Source: Fibrobacteria bacterium AD312
GTDB taxonomy: Bacteria > Fibrobacterota > Fibrobacteria > Fibrobacterales > Fibrobacteraceae
Assembly: GCA_001462345.1 (NCBI GenBank)
Contig: LIUM01000026.1
Span: 1-64,000 of the forward strand
Direction: 5' to 3'
DNA length: 64,000 nt
Shown: piece by piece, positions 19,371-27,211 of the stretch
Position numbering within the stretch: the first letter of the stretch is position 1
Layout: every line of letters starts with the position of its first letter
The notes under the pieces: model-generated
The model's input: only the letters and a program-made list of their open reading frames with translations
Database searches by the model: none
What the model was told of the DNA's origin: nothing
Translations under genes and position numbers: made by a program

Positions 19371-19503
19371 AAAGCTCATCTAAACAAACCGAGTTTTATT
19401 ATGAAGAACCAAGCGTCATTTGCTTGGAAAGCAAATAGCGAAGGTTTGAATAAAAAAATAATACTTTTCAATTAAATCATAATAGTTGCATAGCAGACGG
19501 AAA
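19371..19503 (+). repeat. Intergenic duplicated module, copy 2 (blocks A-B-C, no insert)
   Basis: Block A 19371-19414, block B 19433-19475 and block C 19490-19503, in the same order and orientation as copy 1 but lacking the hairpin-rich insert. Block B differs from copy 1 at only a handful of positions (for instance GAAGGTTTGAAT against GAAGACTTAAAT). Block C ends in GACGGAAA, the reverse complement of the TTTCCGTC core of the hairpin array further right. Confidence 0.6.
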
Positions 19504-19555
19504 GGAGTATTGCTTTAGAACGATTTTGATTGTAAATCAACTTAGTGAAAAAGCA

Positions 19556-19740
19556 ATATCTTTTCCGTCAACAATGGTGTTATTCATAAAAAACGACATA
19601 AAGTCAACGGAGCGAGAAAGCAAAACCATTTCCGTCAATAATGGTTATATAGAATCATATCGTAATGAAAAAACCATTTCCGTCAACAATAGTATTATTG
19701 AGTTTTAATGAAAAAACCATTGCCGTAAACAATGGTTATT
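19556..19740 (-). repeat. Array of four terminator-like hairpins with a TTTCCGTC-type core
   Basis: Four related units carry CCGTCA or CCGTAA at 19565, 19632, 19680 and 19723, so spacings are 67, 48 and 43 bases. The second and fourth are clean hairpins with AACCATT/AATGGTT arms; the first and third have decayed arms. Units 2-4 are preceded by an A-run on the + strand, so on the - strand each hairpin is followed by T residues, as in a Rho-independent terminator. They lie directly downstream of the - strand lipoprotein gene. A 60-codon open frame here (19526-19708) is a by-product of the repeats. Confidence 0.6.
19711..19737 (-). terminator. Rho-independent terminator of the lipoprotein gene
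   Basis: Read on the - strand, arms AACCATTG and CAATGGTT (19730-19737 and 19715-19722 on +) form an 8-bp stem with a 7-base loop, followed by six T. It lies 31 bases beyond the lipoprotein stop codon and is the best-preserved member of the four-hairpin array. Confidence 0.7.
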
Positions 19741-19767
19741 TAAGATTAATCGTAATGAAAAAACAGA

Positions 19768-20925
19768 TTACTCGTCTAATTCAGCCACATCCCAATCGGT
19801 AGGAATAAGAGGTTTCGTTTTATCTGAGTGGTCAAAAGAGAAACTCATCTCTTCTAAATCAACCACTTTTCCTATCGTTGCCGCAGAACAAGTTTTTGGA
19901 TCTAGGCAAGTATTGACCGTTAATGCCAAATAGCTTCCAAATTGATCCCATGTACCTGTTTTAGCTTCTTTGGCCACCGTTTGACGATCTGCTTTTAAGC
20001 TAAATGAACCAGATTCATTTAAGATAAAAGTCCAATTAAGAGAATCTAGAGCCACCCAAGCTTTAGCAATATCTTTCTTGTTCCAAATGGTTGTTTCAAT
20101 TGATTTTTTGGAGCAAGAAAGAGAATCTAAATTGAGTGTAGAGTTTTCCACCTTAAACTTATACAGAGAATTCGTGGCCCCAAAATAGTAGGTAGGCACT
20201 AAGAAAAGAACACTTCGATGAACATCATAGAGACCTGCAGACCAAGTAGAAGCAGAACCATCAGTATTTTTTCTTACAAAACGGCCGTCGGAGAAGAATT
20301 CAATACTCAAAGAAGAATTGTCTTCCTCCTCACACGTGATTTCTTGATTTTCAAGTACACTCGCTTTGCTGACATAGCCTGGAGTTGCAATCAATTGAAC
20401 TGCAGAGGCTTTGACATAATCCCCGCCATTCACAGAGTAATGAATGGTAGAATCTTTTTTCACAATAAATGATATATAAGCCGATTTTTTCACCATATCC
20501 TGAATGGCATCGCCTACAGGAGAGCTATCAAACGCAGGCACCGCAGCGTCTTTATTAATTTGAATAATACCATCTTTGAAATCGGATTGAACAACAATCC
20601 AACCATGAGCTTCAGCTTCAGTCGTTCCGCCTTTCACAAAAAACCATAAAGAGAATAACCCTTTTTCACCCACCGTCAAATAAGCATCGGCCCCTAAAAG
20701 AGTTCCTAGGTTCATATTTTTTGATAAATCGTCTAATGTGGCTCTTTTAGCGCCCTCAGGAATATCATTATCAATGGAACTTGAAGAAGAAACGGAGGAG
20801 GAGGAACCTGTATTAGAGCTAGAAGATAAATCTTCTCGATCAGGATCTGTCGGTTTTGAGTCCGAACAGCCAAGAAAAAACAAAGATGACACCAATCCTA
20901 AAAAAATTATTTTTTTATTAAACAT
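19768..20925 (-). CDS. Lipoprotein with serine-rich linker, unknown function
   Basis: Predicted lipoprotein: MFNKKIIFLGLVSSLFFLGC is a lipoprotein signal peptide with cysteine 20 as the lipidated residue. Residues about 34-50 are almost all serine, a linker style common in Fibrobacter exported proteins. The remaining about 330 residues look like beta-rich domains (YDVHRSVLFLVPTYYFG, WTFILNESGSFSLKADRQ, SYLALTVNTCLDPKTCSA), similar in feel to lipocalin-like modules, but I recognise no family. The ATG at 20925 has AGAGG five bases upstream. It appears to be transcribed alone, with a terminator array behind it. Confidence 0.8.
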   Translation of the reverse strand: MFNKKIIFLGLVSSLFFLGCSDSKPTDPDREDLSSSSNTGSSSSVSSSSSIDNDIPEGAKRATLDDLSKNMNLGTLLGADAYLTVGEKGLFSLWFFVKGGTTEAEAHGWIVVQSDFKDGIIQINKDAAVPAFDSSPVGDAIQDMVKKSAYISFIVKKDSTIHYSVNGGDYVKASAVQLIATPGYVSKASVLENQEITCEEEDNSSLSIEFFSDGRFVRKNTDGSASTWSAGLYDVHRSVLFLVPTYYFGATNSLYKFKVENSTLNLDSLSCSKKSIETTIWNKKDIAKAWVALDSLNWTFILNESGSFSLKADRQTVAKEAKTGTWDQFGSYLALTVNTCLDPKTCSAATIGKVVDLEEMSFSFDHSDKTKPLIPTDWDVAELDE

Positions 20926-21076
20926 AAAAACCTCTCAAATGAATCATTATAAATCTAATATTAAAGAAACTATAAATAGTTGAATTTTAAAAAAAACTGC
21001 ATTAGAGACAAAAAAAAGAAGTCTAAAACACTAAAAAAATGCATAAAACTTGCTTTTTTGTGAACTGGAGCAAAAT

Positions 21077-21955
21077 TCACTTTTTCAGATCAAAAACTGG
21101 CCTTGGTTTATAACCAAAATCGATTTTTGCCTCTTCAATCGAAGGAGCGGCATCATATTGAAATCCAGCAAGAGCTTGTTCGGGAGATACACCAGAAGCC
21201 CCAAAAAAGGACTTCAAAAACGAAAACCAACGACACAAAAACCAAGGGATTGAAATAATAGGCTTTTTCTTTCCATTTATTTTAAGGAGGTTTTCTGCCA
21301 TTTGACGAAGAGAAAGGACTTCTGCCCCTCCTAACGCATAAGTATGATTTATGGCAGAATCACTTAAAGAAGCAGAAACAATGCCTTTTACCAAGTCAGA
21401 CGTGCGTACAGGACGTTTTAAGCACATCCCGCCCCCTGGTAAAAAGACAATCGGCATTTTACGAACATAACGGACAAACATTTGGTATTCCACTCCCCCA
21501 TGATCTTCCACCACCAATGTGGGCCTTAAAATCACATAAGGGAGATTAGAGTTTTTCACACATTCTTCGGCCTTATACTTGCTGTCTGCATAAGGAGTAC
21601 GAATAGGATAAGTCACAGAAATACTCGAAATAAAAACAAGCTTTTTAACTTTCGCTTTTTGTGATAGCTCAATTACATGAGTGGTTCCAAGATAATTCAC
21701 TCGATGATAATCTTCTGGATTCTTAGAAATTAAAATGGCAGCCAAATGACAGACCAAATCCACATTTTCAAAAGCCGCTTCTATAGTTTCTTTACGAGAA
21801 ACATCCCCATAAAACACAGACACTTTTGAAGGCAACGCAGAAACCCCTGGATCATTAGCTAAAACAATCACTCTCACTTGATAACCTTGCAACAAAAACT
21901 CCGCGCAAAGAGAACGACCAACAACACCAGCGCCACCAGTAATTAACACTAACAT
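21077..21955 (-). CDS. NAD(P)-dependent extended SDR (epimerase/dehydratase family)
   Basis: Rossmann-fold protein of the extended short-chain dehydrogenase family. The nucleotide-binding motif TGGAGVVG is at residues 7-14 and the catalytic YxxxK appears as YADSK with the serine of FISSISV before it. The 292-residue length and the gap after SRMP-like regions fit atypical SDRs related to nucleoside-diphosphate-sugar epimerases or complex I NDUFA9-type proteins; the substrate cannot be told. Its ATG directly follows the TAA stop of the dnaA-like gene (TAAATG), so the two are translationally coupled. No obvious terminator follows. Confidence 0.85.
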   Translation of the reverse strand: MLVLITGGAGVVGRSLCAEFLLQGYQVRVIVLANDPGVSALPSKVSVFYGDVSRKETIEAAFENVDLVCHLAAILISKNPEDYHRVNYLGTTHVIELSQKAKVKKLVFISSISVTYPIRTPYADSKYKAEECVKNSNLPYVILRPTLVVEDHGGVEYQMFVRYVRKMPIVFLPGGGMCLKRPVRTSDLVKGIVSASLSDSAINHTYALGGAEVLSLRQMAENLLKINGKKKPIISIPWFLCRWFSFLKSFFGASGVSPEQALAGFQYDAAPSIEEAKIDFGYKPRPVFDLKK

Positions 21956-23350
21956 TTACGAAAGCCTTAAAACCGCTCTAATCTCATTTAGCTTTTCAGC
22001 TAGAGATGGTTTCTTATCCAATTCTTTCTTGATGGATTTTACACTCGCAATCACTGTCGCATAATCGCGATTGAACAGAGAGCCTATATTCTGAAGGGTT
22101 TCAGAAGTGTATTCTCGACACAAATACATCGCTATTTTACGAGGCAAAGAAAGAGATTGATTTTGCTTTTTTGAAGACAACAAAAGAGGATCTACTCCAA
22201 AAATAGAGGCCGTTGTTTCAATGATGTGCTGAGGAGTCAAAGATGTTTCAGAATACACTTGCACATTAAATAAAGATTGGACATAATCAAACGTCAATGT
22301 TTTTTTCATCAACTCTTGATGGGCTTTCATTTTTGCAACAAGGCCCTCTAACTCACGCACGTTAGAGACTGGAAGCGTTGCCACATATCGAAGAATAGAA
22401 TCTTCTTCTTCTCTTGGAAAAGAAAGGTCTGCTGTTTTATTCTTTAATATTTCTAGACGAGAGGTAAAATCAAGAGCATCAATGGAAACCGTTAACCCCT
22501 CTTCAAAGCGAGAAATTAATTTTTCAGAGAACTGCGTTAGTTCCACTGGTTTTCGATCACTACATAAAACCACTTGTTTATTATGCAATCTAAACGAATC
22601 TAATAAATGGAGTAACAATTCTTGTGTATGGTCTTTCTTTTCTAAGATTTGAACATCATCTAAAAGCAGTATATCGGCTTTTTCATATGTATCTGTATAG
22701 TACGCAATCGCTTTCTTCTTTTCTGCAAAAGAACCTTTATAGCGTGCGACAGCATCATTTAAGAATTGCTCTGCTGTGCGATAAACAATATGGTCTGCGG
22801 TTCGATTTAATAATAAATAACGAGCCATAGATTGCATCAAATGAGTTTTTCCTAAACCAGTGGAACCATAAAGATAAAGAGGATTCATACTCTTTTCCCC
22901 AGGATTTTGAACAATAGCCATACTTGTTTTTAAGGCGACTTCGTTACAATGACCCTGAATAAAGGAATCAAAAGAATAACGACCATAAAGTGAAGGGAGT
23001 TCTTTTTTAGCATGAGATACTTTTGGCTTTTTGGGGAGAGATACTGGTTGTAAATTTAATTGGGGTATTTCTTTCTTTTGGCTTTCATTTGCTATACAAA
23101 TTTGATACCCTGTTAACGTTGGATCAATATCACGAAGAGTGGTTTCAACTAAAGTCTTATAATGAGAGTCCATCCAAGTCTGTCTAAACTTATCTGGTGC
23201 GATTAATTTTACAAAGGATCCCTCGATACCTGCAAACTGAAATGCATCTAAAAAGGAAATATCTATGGTACCATTAGATTCTTTTTCAAGAATTTCTAAT
23301 AAGTTTTGCCAAACATTAACCTGATCTACTAAATAAAATAAATTTTCCAC
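21956..23350 (-). CDS. dnaA: Chromosomal replication initiator DnaA, divergent
   Basis: Replication initiator of the DnaA family. Domain I begins VWQNLLEILEKE; domain III has Walker A STGLGKTH, Walker B ILLLDDVQIL and the sensor/arginine-finger region EKLISRFEEGLTV; domain IV is a helix-turn-helix (PRKIAMYLCREYT). The DnaA-box recognition signature, normally FGGRDH(T/S)TV, reads FNRDYATV: one residue shorter and with Y for H. Of several possible non-ATG starts (GTG 23371, TTG 23368, GTG 23350) I choose GTG 23350, which has AGGA six bases upstream. It is co-transcribed with the SDR gene; dnaN, recF and gyrB are not adjacent. A specialised paralogue rather than the main DnaA is possible. Confidence 0.85.
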   Translation of the reverse strand: MENLFYLVDQVNVWQNLLEILEKESNGTIDISFLDAFQFAGIEGSFVKLIAPDKFRQTWMDSHYKTLVETTLRDIDPTLTGYQICIANESQKKEIPQLNLQPVSLPKKPKVSHAKKELPSLYGRYSFDSFIQGHCNEVALKTSMAIVQNPGEKSMNPLYLYGSTGLGKTHLMQSMARYLLLNRTADHIVYRTAEQFLNDAVARYKGSFAEKKKAIAYYTDTYEKADILLLDDVQILEKKDHTQELLLHLLDSFRLHNKQVVLCSDRKPVELTQFSEKLISRFEEGLTVSIDALDFTSRLEILKNKTADLSFPREEEDSILRYVATLPVSNVRELEGLVAKMKAHQELMKKTLTFDYVQSLFNVQVYSETSLTPQHIIETTASIFGVDPLLLSSKKQNQSLSLPRKIAMYLCREYTSETLQNIGSLFNRDYATVIASVKSIKKELDKKPSLAEKLNEIRAVLRLS

Positions 23351-23620
23351 TGCCAATCCTAAAAACAACACTATCGAGAAAGAAAAGTTCTATAGGAAGG
23401 AATGTAAAAAAACGATTTTGAAATAGAGTTCTTTTTCTTTTATTTCTGAAAAAAAAGGCGTTTTTAACTAAAAAACATCGTTTCTTATTTTTTTGTGGAT
23501 TAAGGACACCTCATTATCAAAATGCACACGAAGCATCCTCTATACGTGACAAACATCTAAACATCTTATTCACATAAAAATTTTTGCTAAGGTCTTGACA
23601 ACGAGATATAAAAAACAGGG
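23351..23620. other. AT-rich region upstream of dnaA with DnaA-box-like sites
   Basis: Gene-free and AT-rich. It holds an exact TTATNCACA match, TTATTCACA at 23566-23574, and a one-mismatch box in the other orientation, TGTGGATTA at 23494-23502. It presumably holds the dnaA promoter. Two boxes are compatible with autoregulation; they are too few to call an origin, and the block of - strand genes to the right does not fit replication starting here. Confidence 0.35.
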
Positions 23621-23647
23621 TAAAAAAAAACCTCTAAATCAGAGGTT
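23621..23647 (-). terminator. Rho-independent terminator of the 140-residue protein gene
   Basis: On the - strand, AACCTCT-GATTT-AGAGGTT is followed by a run of T (the A-run 23622-23630 on +). It begins 14 bases after the stop codon of the gene at 23661-24083. Confidence 0.8.
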
Positions 23648-23660
23648 AATTTGTATAGAA

Positions 23661-24083
23661 TTACTTGTGTTCCTTAAAATCTTGGAGCATTTTTTCTATC
23701 GCAGGAATAATTTCTTGACGAACGCGATCTAAGTATAAGCACTGCAACAAGATAGCCCTACTGCGATGTTTTTCTGCATAAATTTTAATCCAATGACTTA
23801 CAATTTCTTGACGATTCTGACACCCTTCTTTAATATTCTTACGAATAAAATCGCTTTGGGCATTCATATAGCGCCGCATATCAAAAGGCAACTTCCAGTC
23901 CTGGATAAATAGTTTTAAAAGCTCTATCGTTTCTATGGGTTCTGCAGAAGAAGCTCTTCTCTTTTCCATAAAATCATAAAGCTCTCCAATGTGACGTTTA
24001 AAAAAAGGAACCACATGATCTTTCAGATCGTAACAACAATCCTGTTCATCAATTTCCATTTCTCTATCATCGAAATCAACCAT
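23661..24083 (-). CDS. Small helical protein of unknown function
   Basis: Unrecognised 140-residue soluble protein, mostly predicted helix, with an acidic N-terminus (MVDFDDREMEIDEQDCCYD) and alternating charged and hydrophobic residues after it (DHVVPFFKRHIGELYDFMEK, FIQDWKLPFDMRRYM). No signal peptide, transmembrane helix or catalytic motif is visible. It is followed by a good terminator and preceded, 20 bases away, by the U32 gene on the same strand, so it is probably the last gene of that operon. Start ATG 24083. Confidence 0.7.
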   Translation of the reverse strand: MVDFDDREMEIDEQDCCYDLKDHVVPFFKRHIGELYDFMEKRRASSAEPIETIELLKLFIQDWKLPFDMRRYMNAQSDFIRKNIKEGCQNRQEIVSHWIKIYAEKHRSRAILLQCLYLDRVRQEIIPAIEKMLQDFKEHK

Positions 24084-24103
24084 ACCTAAAATTTATTTAG
24101 GAT

Positions 24104-25420
24104 TTACATAATTGTCTTGTTTTTAATAAGAAAAGCATATGAAAAATGATTAGAATTGACTTTTTCTTCTGTTGAAATCAACGCACTACCGTTTGTTCCA
24201 GGGTGTAACCTTTCTGTAAGATTTCCATCTGCATTTTGTATGAGAGAGACCCCGCATGGGAAGATGCCCTGAGGTGTTAACAACTCAAAAGAATCGGACG
24301 CCTCAAATGGATTTTTCACCTTAAAAAAGCATCGTCCTTCAGCTGCATTATATTCCACTATTTGAGCCGCCACACAACCATAATCAGAGGCTACATGAGT
24401 CGATTCATAATTTTGAGGTAATGGACCTTTTAAACCGAAACCAGGCATCCAACCGCGATTGTCAGTCAACAAAAGAGCGCGTCTAGATTCTTCTGGAATT
24501 GGTTTACCTAAAGCACAAGCATCTATCGCTAGACGATAGGCGTGTACGACTTGAGATAAATAATAAATGGAACGAGTACGACCCTCTATTTTATAAGAGG
24601 CAATCATATCATTTTCCATTAATGCAGGCATCGCTTCTAATGCACAAAGATCTCTGCTACTCATAAAATAAGTACCCCAAAGGTCTTCATCTAATTGGAT
24701 TGGAGAAATTTCTTCATTATCAGAGCGCTGCAGACTAAACGAGCCTTCATGCATTTGATAAGCATCATCTTGAACTTCTGGATTAGCAAATAGCTTGTAA
24801 GGCATTCGACAAGAATTATTACATGCTCCTTGATTAGCATCTCGATGAGACACCCAATTCGAAAGCATGCAGCGACCAGACATGGCCATACAAACGGCGC
24901 CATGAACAAAAACTTCTAACTCGATTTCTGGTACTCGTTTATGAATTTCTTGAACTTCTTCTAAGCGGAGTTCTCGACTTAGAATAATTCGTTTAATCCC
25001 TTGTTCTGCCCAGTATTTAGCGGTAAGCCAGTTGGTAGTATTCGCTTGCACAGACAAATGAAGTTCTTGGTGCGGCACCTCCTTGCGTAAAAAGCCAATA
25101 ATTCCAGGATCGGCGACAATCAACGCATCAGGTTTTAATTCAATGGCTGCTAATAACGCTTTTTGAAACGCGTCTACCTTTGTATTTCGTGCAATGACAT
25201 TACTTGTTAAATAGAATTTTTTCCCTGCTTTACGGCAAAGAGAAATCCCTTCCGCTAAATCATCTAAATTTTTAAATCCATTTTCTCTAGCTCGTAAAGA
25301 AAAAGCAGGTTGCCCAGCATAAACAGCATCAGCGCCATAAGCTAATGCATAAGAAAGACGAGTCAAGTCTCCTGCAGGAGCTAATAATTCTTTCTTTGTA
25401 TTTTGTATATCGTTTACCAT
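24104..25420 (-). CDS. U32 family protein, TrhP (YegQ)-like tRNA hydroxylation factor
   Basis: Member of the U32 'peptidase' family, in which several members are now known as Fe-S-dependent RNA or ubiquinone hydroxylation factors; TrhP acts on tRNA wobble uridine. The start ELLAPAGDLTRLSYALAYGA and the signature EVFVHGAVCMAMSGRC are diagnostic, with four conserved cysteines (AVC, GRC, GAC, NSC) expected to hold an iron-sulfur cluster. The 438-residue length and the C-terminal domain fit TrhP better than the short UbiU/UbiV forms. The start overlaps the end of the Wzi-like gene by 7 bases, so both are co-transcribed. The exact substrate is inferred. Confidence 0.8.
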   Translation of the reverse strand: MVNDIQNTKKELLAPAGDLTRLSYALAYGADAVYAGQPAFSLRARENGFKNLDDLAEGISLCRKAGKKFYLTSNVIARNTKVDAFQKALLAAIELKPDALIVADPGIIGFLRKEVPHQELHLSVQANTTNWLTAKYWAEQGIKRIILSRELRLEEVQEIHKRVPEIELEVFVHGAVCMAMSGRCMLSNWVSHRDANQGACNNSCRMPYKLFANPEVQDDAYQMHEGSFSLQRSDNEEISPIQLDEDLWGTYFMSSRDLCALEAMPALMENDMIASYKIEGRTRSIYYLSQVVHAYRLAIDACALGKPIPEESRRALLLTDNRGWMPGFGLKGPLPQNYESTHVASDYGCVAAQIVEYNAAEGRCFFKVKNPFEASDSFELLTPQGIFPCGVSLIQNADGNLTERLHPGTNGSALISTEEKVNSNHFSYAFLIKNKTIM

Positions 25421-26898
25421 TTAAATCCTAAACGGGTATAAATTTTTTCGTCGTGAAATAACGTGATCTGAAGTAAAAAAGCCACGTACTGACCATCATA
25501 ACTTAGTGATGGTGATAGCGAGTATTCCATTTTAGCACCATCAACAAACTTCTTTGGAAGATTCATGTGATTACTTGTTGGAGTAGTATCATTCACAGCA
25601 CTTCCATAATCATCTCCCTTCCATAACCATTTAGATTGAAGGCTTAAGTTCCAATTAGAATCAAAACGAGAGTAAATTGTCCAATCGATGGTTTGGCTAT
25701 TAGGCCCACTTTGATTGCCTAATGGATAGCCTAAATGAGCAAGTTGTGCTGTACTTGGATGAAAATGGCTATAAACATATGGCTCTACTCGAGCATACTC
25801 TACAATAGAACCTAATTCTAACAAACGATTCCAAATTCTAAAATCATGCCCTAATTGAAGACCTGCCATCCATGCCCACTTGGCTTCGATATTATCGTTT
25901 CGAATTAAACTAATTGGGCTTTCCATATCATCTAAAAAGAACTCGCTATAAACACGCCCCAGATTCAAAAAATGATATGCGACATCAAAGGAAAGAGAAC
26001 CATTATTTGAGTTTTCTGAATAATTACCCTTTTCCATAAACAAAGGGACAATAGGAACAAATAGCCAAGGCTTGTTATTATCGTACAAGACTTGTAGTTC
26101 ACTAATACCCAAAACCCAATTGCTTAAATTCAATTCATAGCGATGCCCATATAGATTGCGAGATTTTTTATTTTGCATGCTCATACTATTATTATGAATC
26201 AATAAATCACCATAAAAGCTAACAACCGAAAGAGGGCCAAGTTGCAATTCAAATGACATGCTATTAAATGGAACTGCAAACTGGTTTAAACTCAGGTTGT
26301 TATAATACCCTGGCCCCCAATGCATTACATCTCTTGCAAAATCAAGCCTAGCAAATCCCATGTTAATGGCAAAATGCCCTCTATATCTTGCATAACTAGT
26401 ATATTCAAATCCTGAATTATTTTCTTCTTTTTGATGTTCTAAAAATTCACGATCAAAAGATTTCGGTGTGCTATTATAATGTCGTTCATTGTAAATGCGT
26501 GCATCAAGCATAAACTCCACGGAATCTATGTACCCTCTTAGATATAAGCCTCCATCAATACTAGGGAAAATGGTGTCGGCAAGGGTTTCACTACTTTTAT
26601 ACTCTACTCCCCCAATCAAACTGGCAGCAAGCGACCCACGTTTATTATTAAAACGAAGTAAAGCTGATTTTTCTACTTCCGCTTCATTATTTCTCCATGA
26701 TGAATCTCTTCTAGGGAAATAATAATGGCGCTTAGTATCTGTTGTAGTTAAGCGATGGAATTCATAAAGTAGAGGACTAGTCTCTACTGTTTTTAAATTC
26801 ACCGAACGTTCTGCAGATATTACTGGAGATTGAGCCAAGCTATTAGAAAAAAATACGAATAGTAGGCCAAAAAATAATGGGCGTAAATACAAACTCAT
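25414..26898 (-). CDS. Outer-membrane beta-barrel protein, Wzi-like
   Basis: Exported beta-barrel protein. It has an N-terminal signal peptide (LFFGLLFVFFSNSLAQ), alternating aromatic beta-strands throughout, and a terminal TRLGFKW that fits the aromatic outer-membrane insertion signal. The segment DVMHWGPGYYNNLSLNQ resembles the conserved WGPG-xx-xSLxLS motif of Wzi-type capsule assembly proteins, and 494 residues is close to Wzi length. Wzi anchors capsular polysaccharide in the outer membrane; whether this protein does is not shown, as no capsule genes are adjacent. It precedes and overlaps the U32 gene. Confidence 0.7.
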   Translation of the reverse strand: MSLYLRPLFFGLLFVFFSNSLAQSPVISAERSVNLKTVETSPLLYEFHRLTTTDTKRHYYFPRRDSSWRNNEAEVEKSALLRFNNKRGSLAASLIGGVEYKSSETLADTIFPSIDGGLYLRGYIDSVEFMLDARIYNERHYNSTPKSFDREFLEHQKEENNSGFEYTSYARYRGHFAINMGFARLDFARDVMHWGPGYYNNLSLNQFAVPFNSMSFELQLGPLSVVSFYGDLLIHNNSMSMQNKKSRNLYGHRYELNLSNWVLGISELQVLYDNNKPWLFVPIVPLFMEKGNYSENSNNGSLSFDVAYHFLNLGRVYSEFFLDDMESPISLIRNDNIEAKWAWMAGLQLGHDFRIWNRLLELGSIVEYARVEPYVYSHFHPSTAQLAHLGYPLGNQSGPNSQTIDWTIYSRFDSNWNLSLQSKWLWKGDDYGSAVNDTTPTSNHMNLPKKFVDGAKMEYSLSPSLSYDGQYVAFLLQITLFHDEKIYTRLGFKW

Positions 26899-27211
26899 AA
26901 AATAAAAGATAATAATTACTCACACCCCTTAAAAAATAAACTCTTAGAGAAAGGCTAAAACAGCCTTCCTCTAGTGAATGAAAATGATTAAGCCACCGTT
27001 TTCGATTTCTTTTTTTTCGGATCTATTCGTTCCACTTTCATTATTTCAAAAAAAAATTGGTGCATTTTGTTCCAATTCATTTTTTAGAAAAAAGAAAAAT
27101 AATATTCTTAAAATAATTATGTGTAAAACTATTATCTGAAAAAAGTAAGATGGGTATCTTTATCCTTATTGATTGATAAAGCATGTGCCGAATCATGAAA
27201 AGGGATTACCA
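26899..27211. other. Divergent intergenic region with two inverted repeats
   Basis: Contains the divergent promoters of the Wzi-like gene (-) and the beta-helix lipoprotein gene (+). Two inverted repeats stand out: an 11-bp, one-mismatch hairpin with arms AGAGAAAGGCT/AGCCTTCCTCT at 26946-26972 and no T-run, and the spaced dyad AATTGG-N11-CCAATT at 27055-27077, which could be an operator. No open frame of note is seen. Confidence 0.45.

Noticed and set aside
19526-19708. 60-codon + strand frame in the repeat region
   Set aside because: Its product simply repeats NEKTISVNN because it reads through the hairpin array; no Shine-Dalgarno and no independent coding signal.
18939-19767. CRISPR array or insertion sequence
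   Set aside because: Repeat units differ in spacing and sequence, there are no cas genes, and no transposase frame or paired terminal inverted repeats with target duplication could be seen.
23351-23620. Replication origin next to dnaA
   Set aside because: Only one exact and one near DnaA box were found, and gene orientation to the right is against the expected leading-strand bias, so it is kept only as a weak regulatory region.
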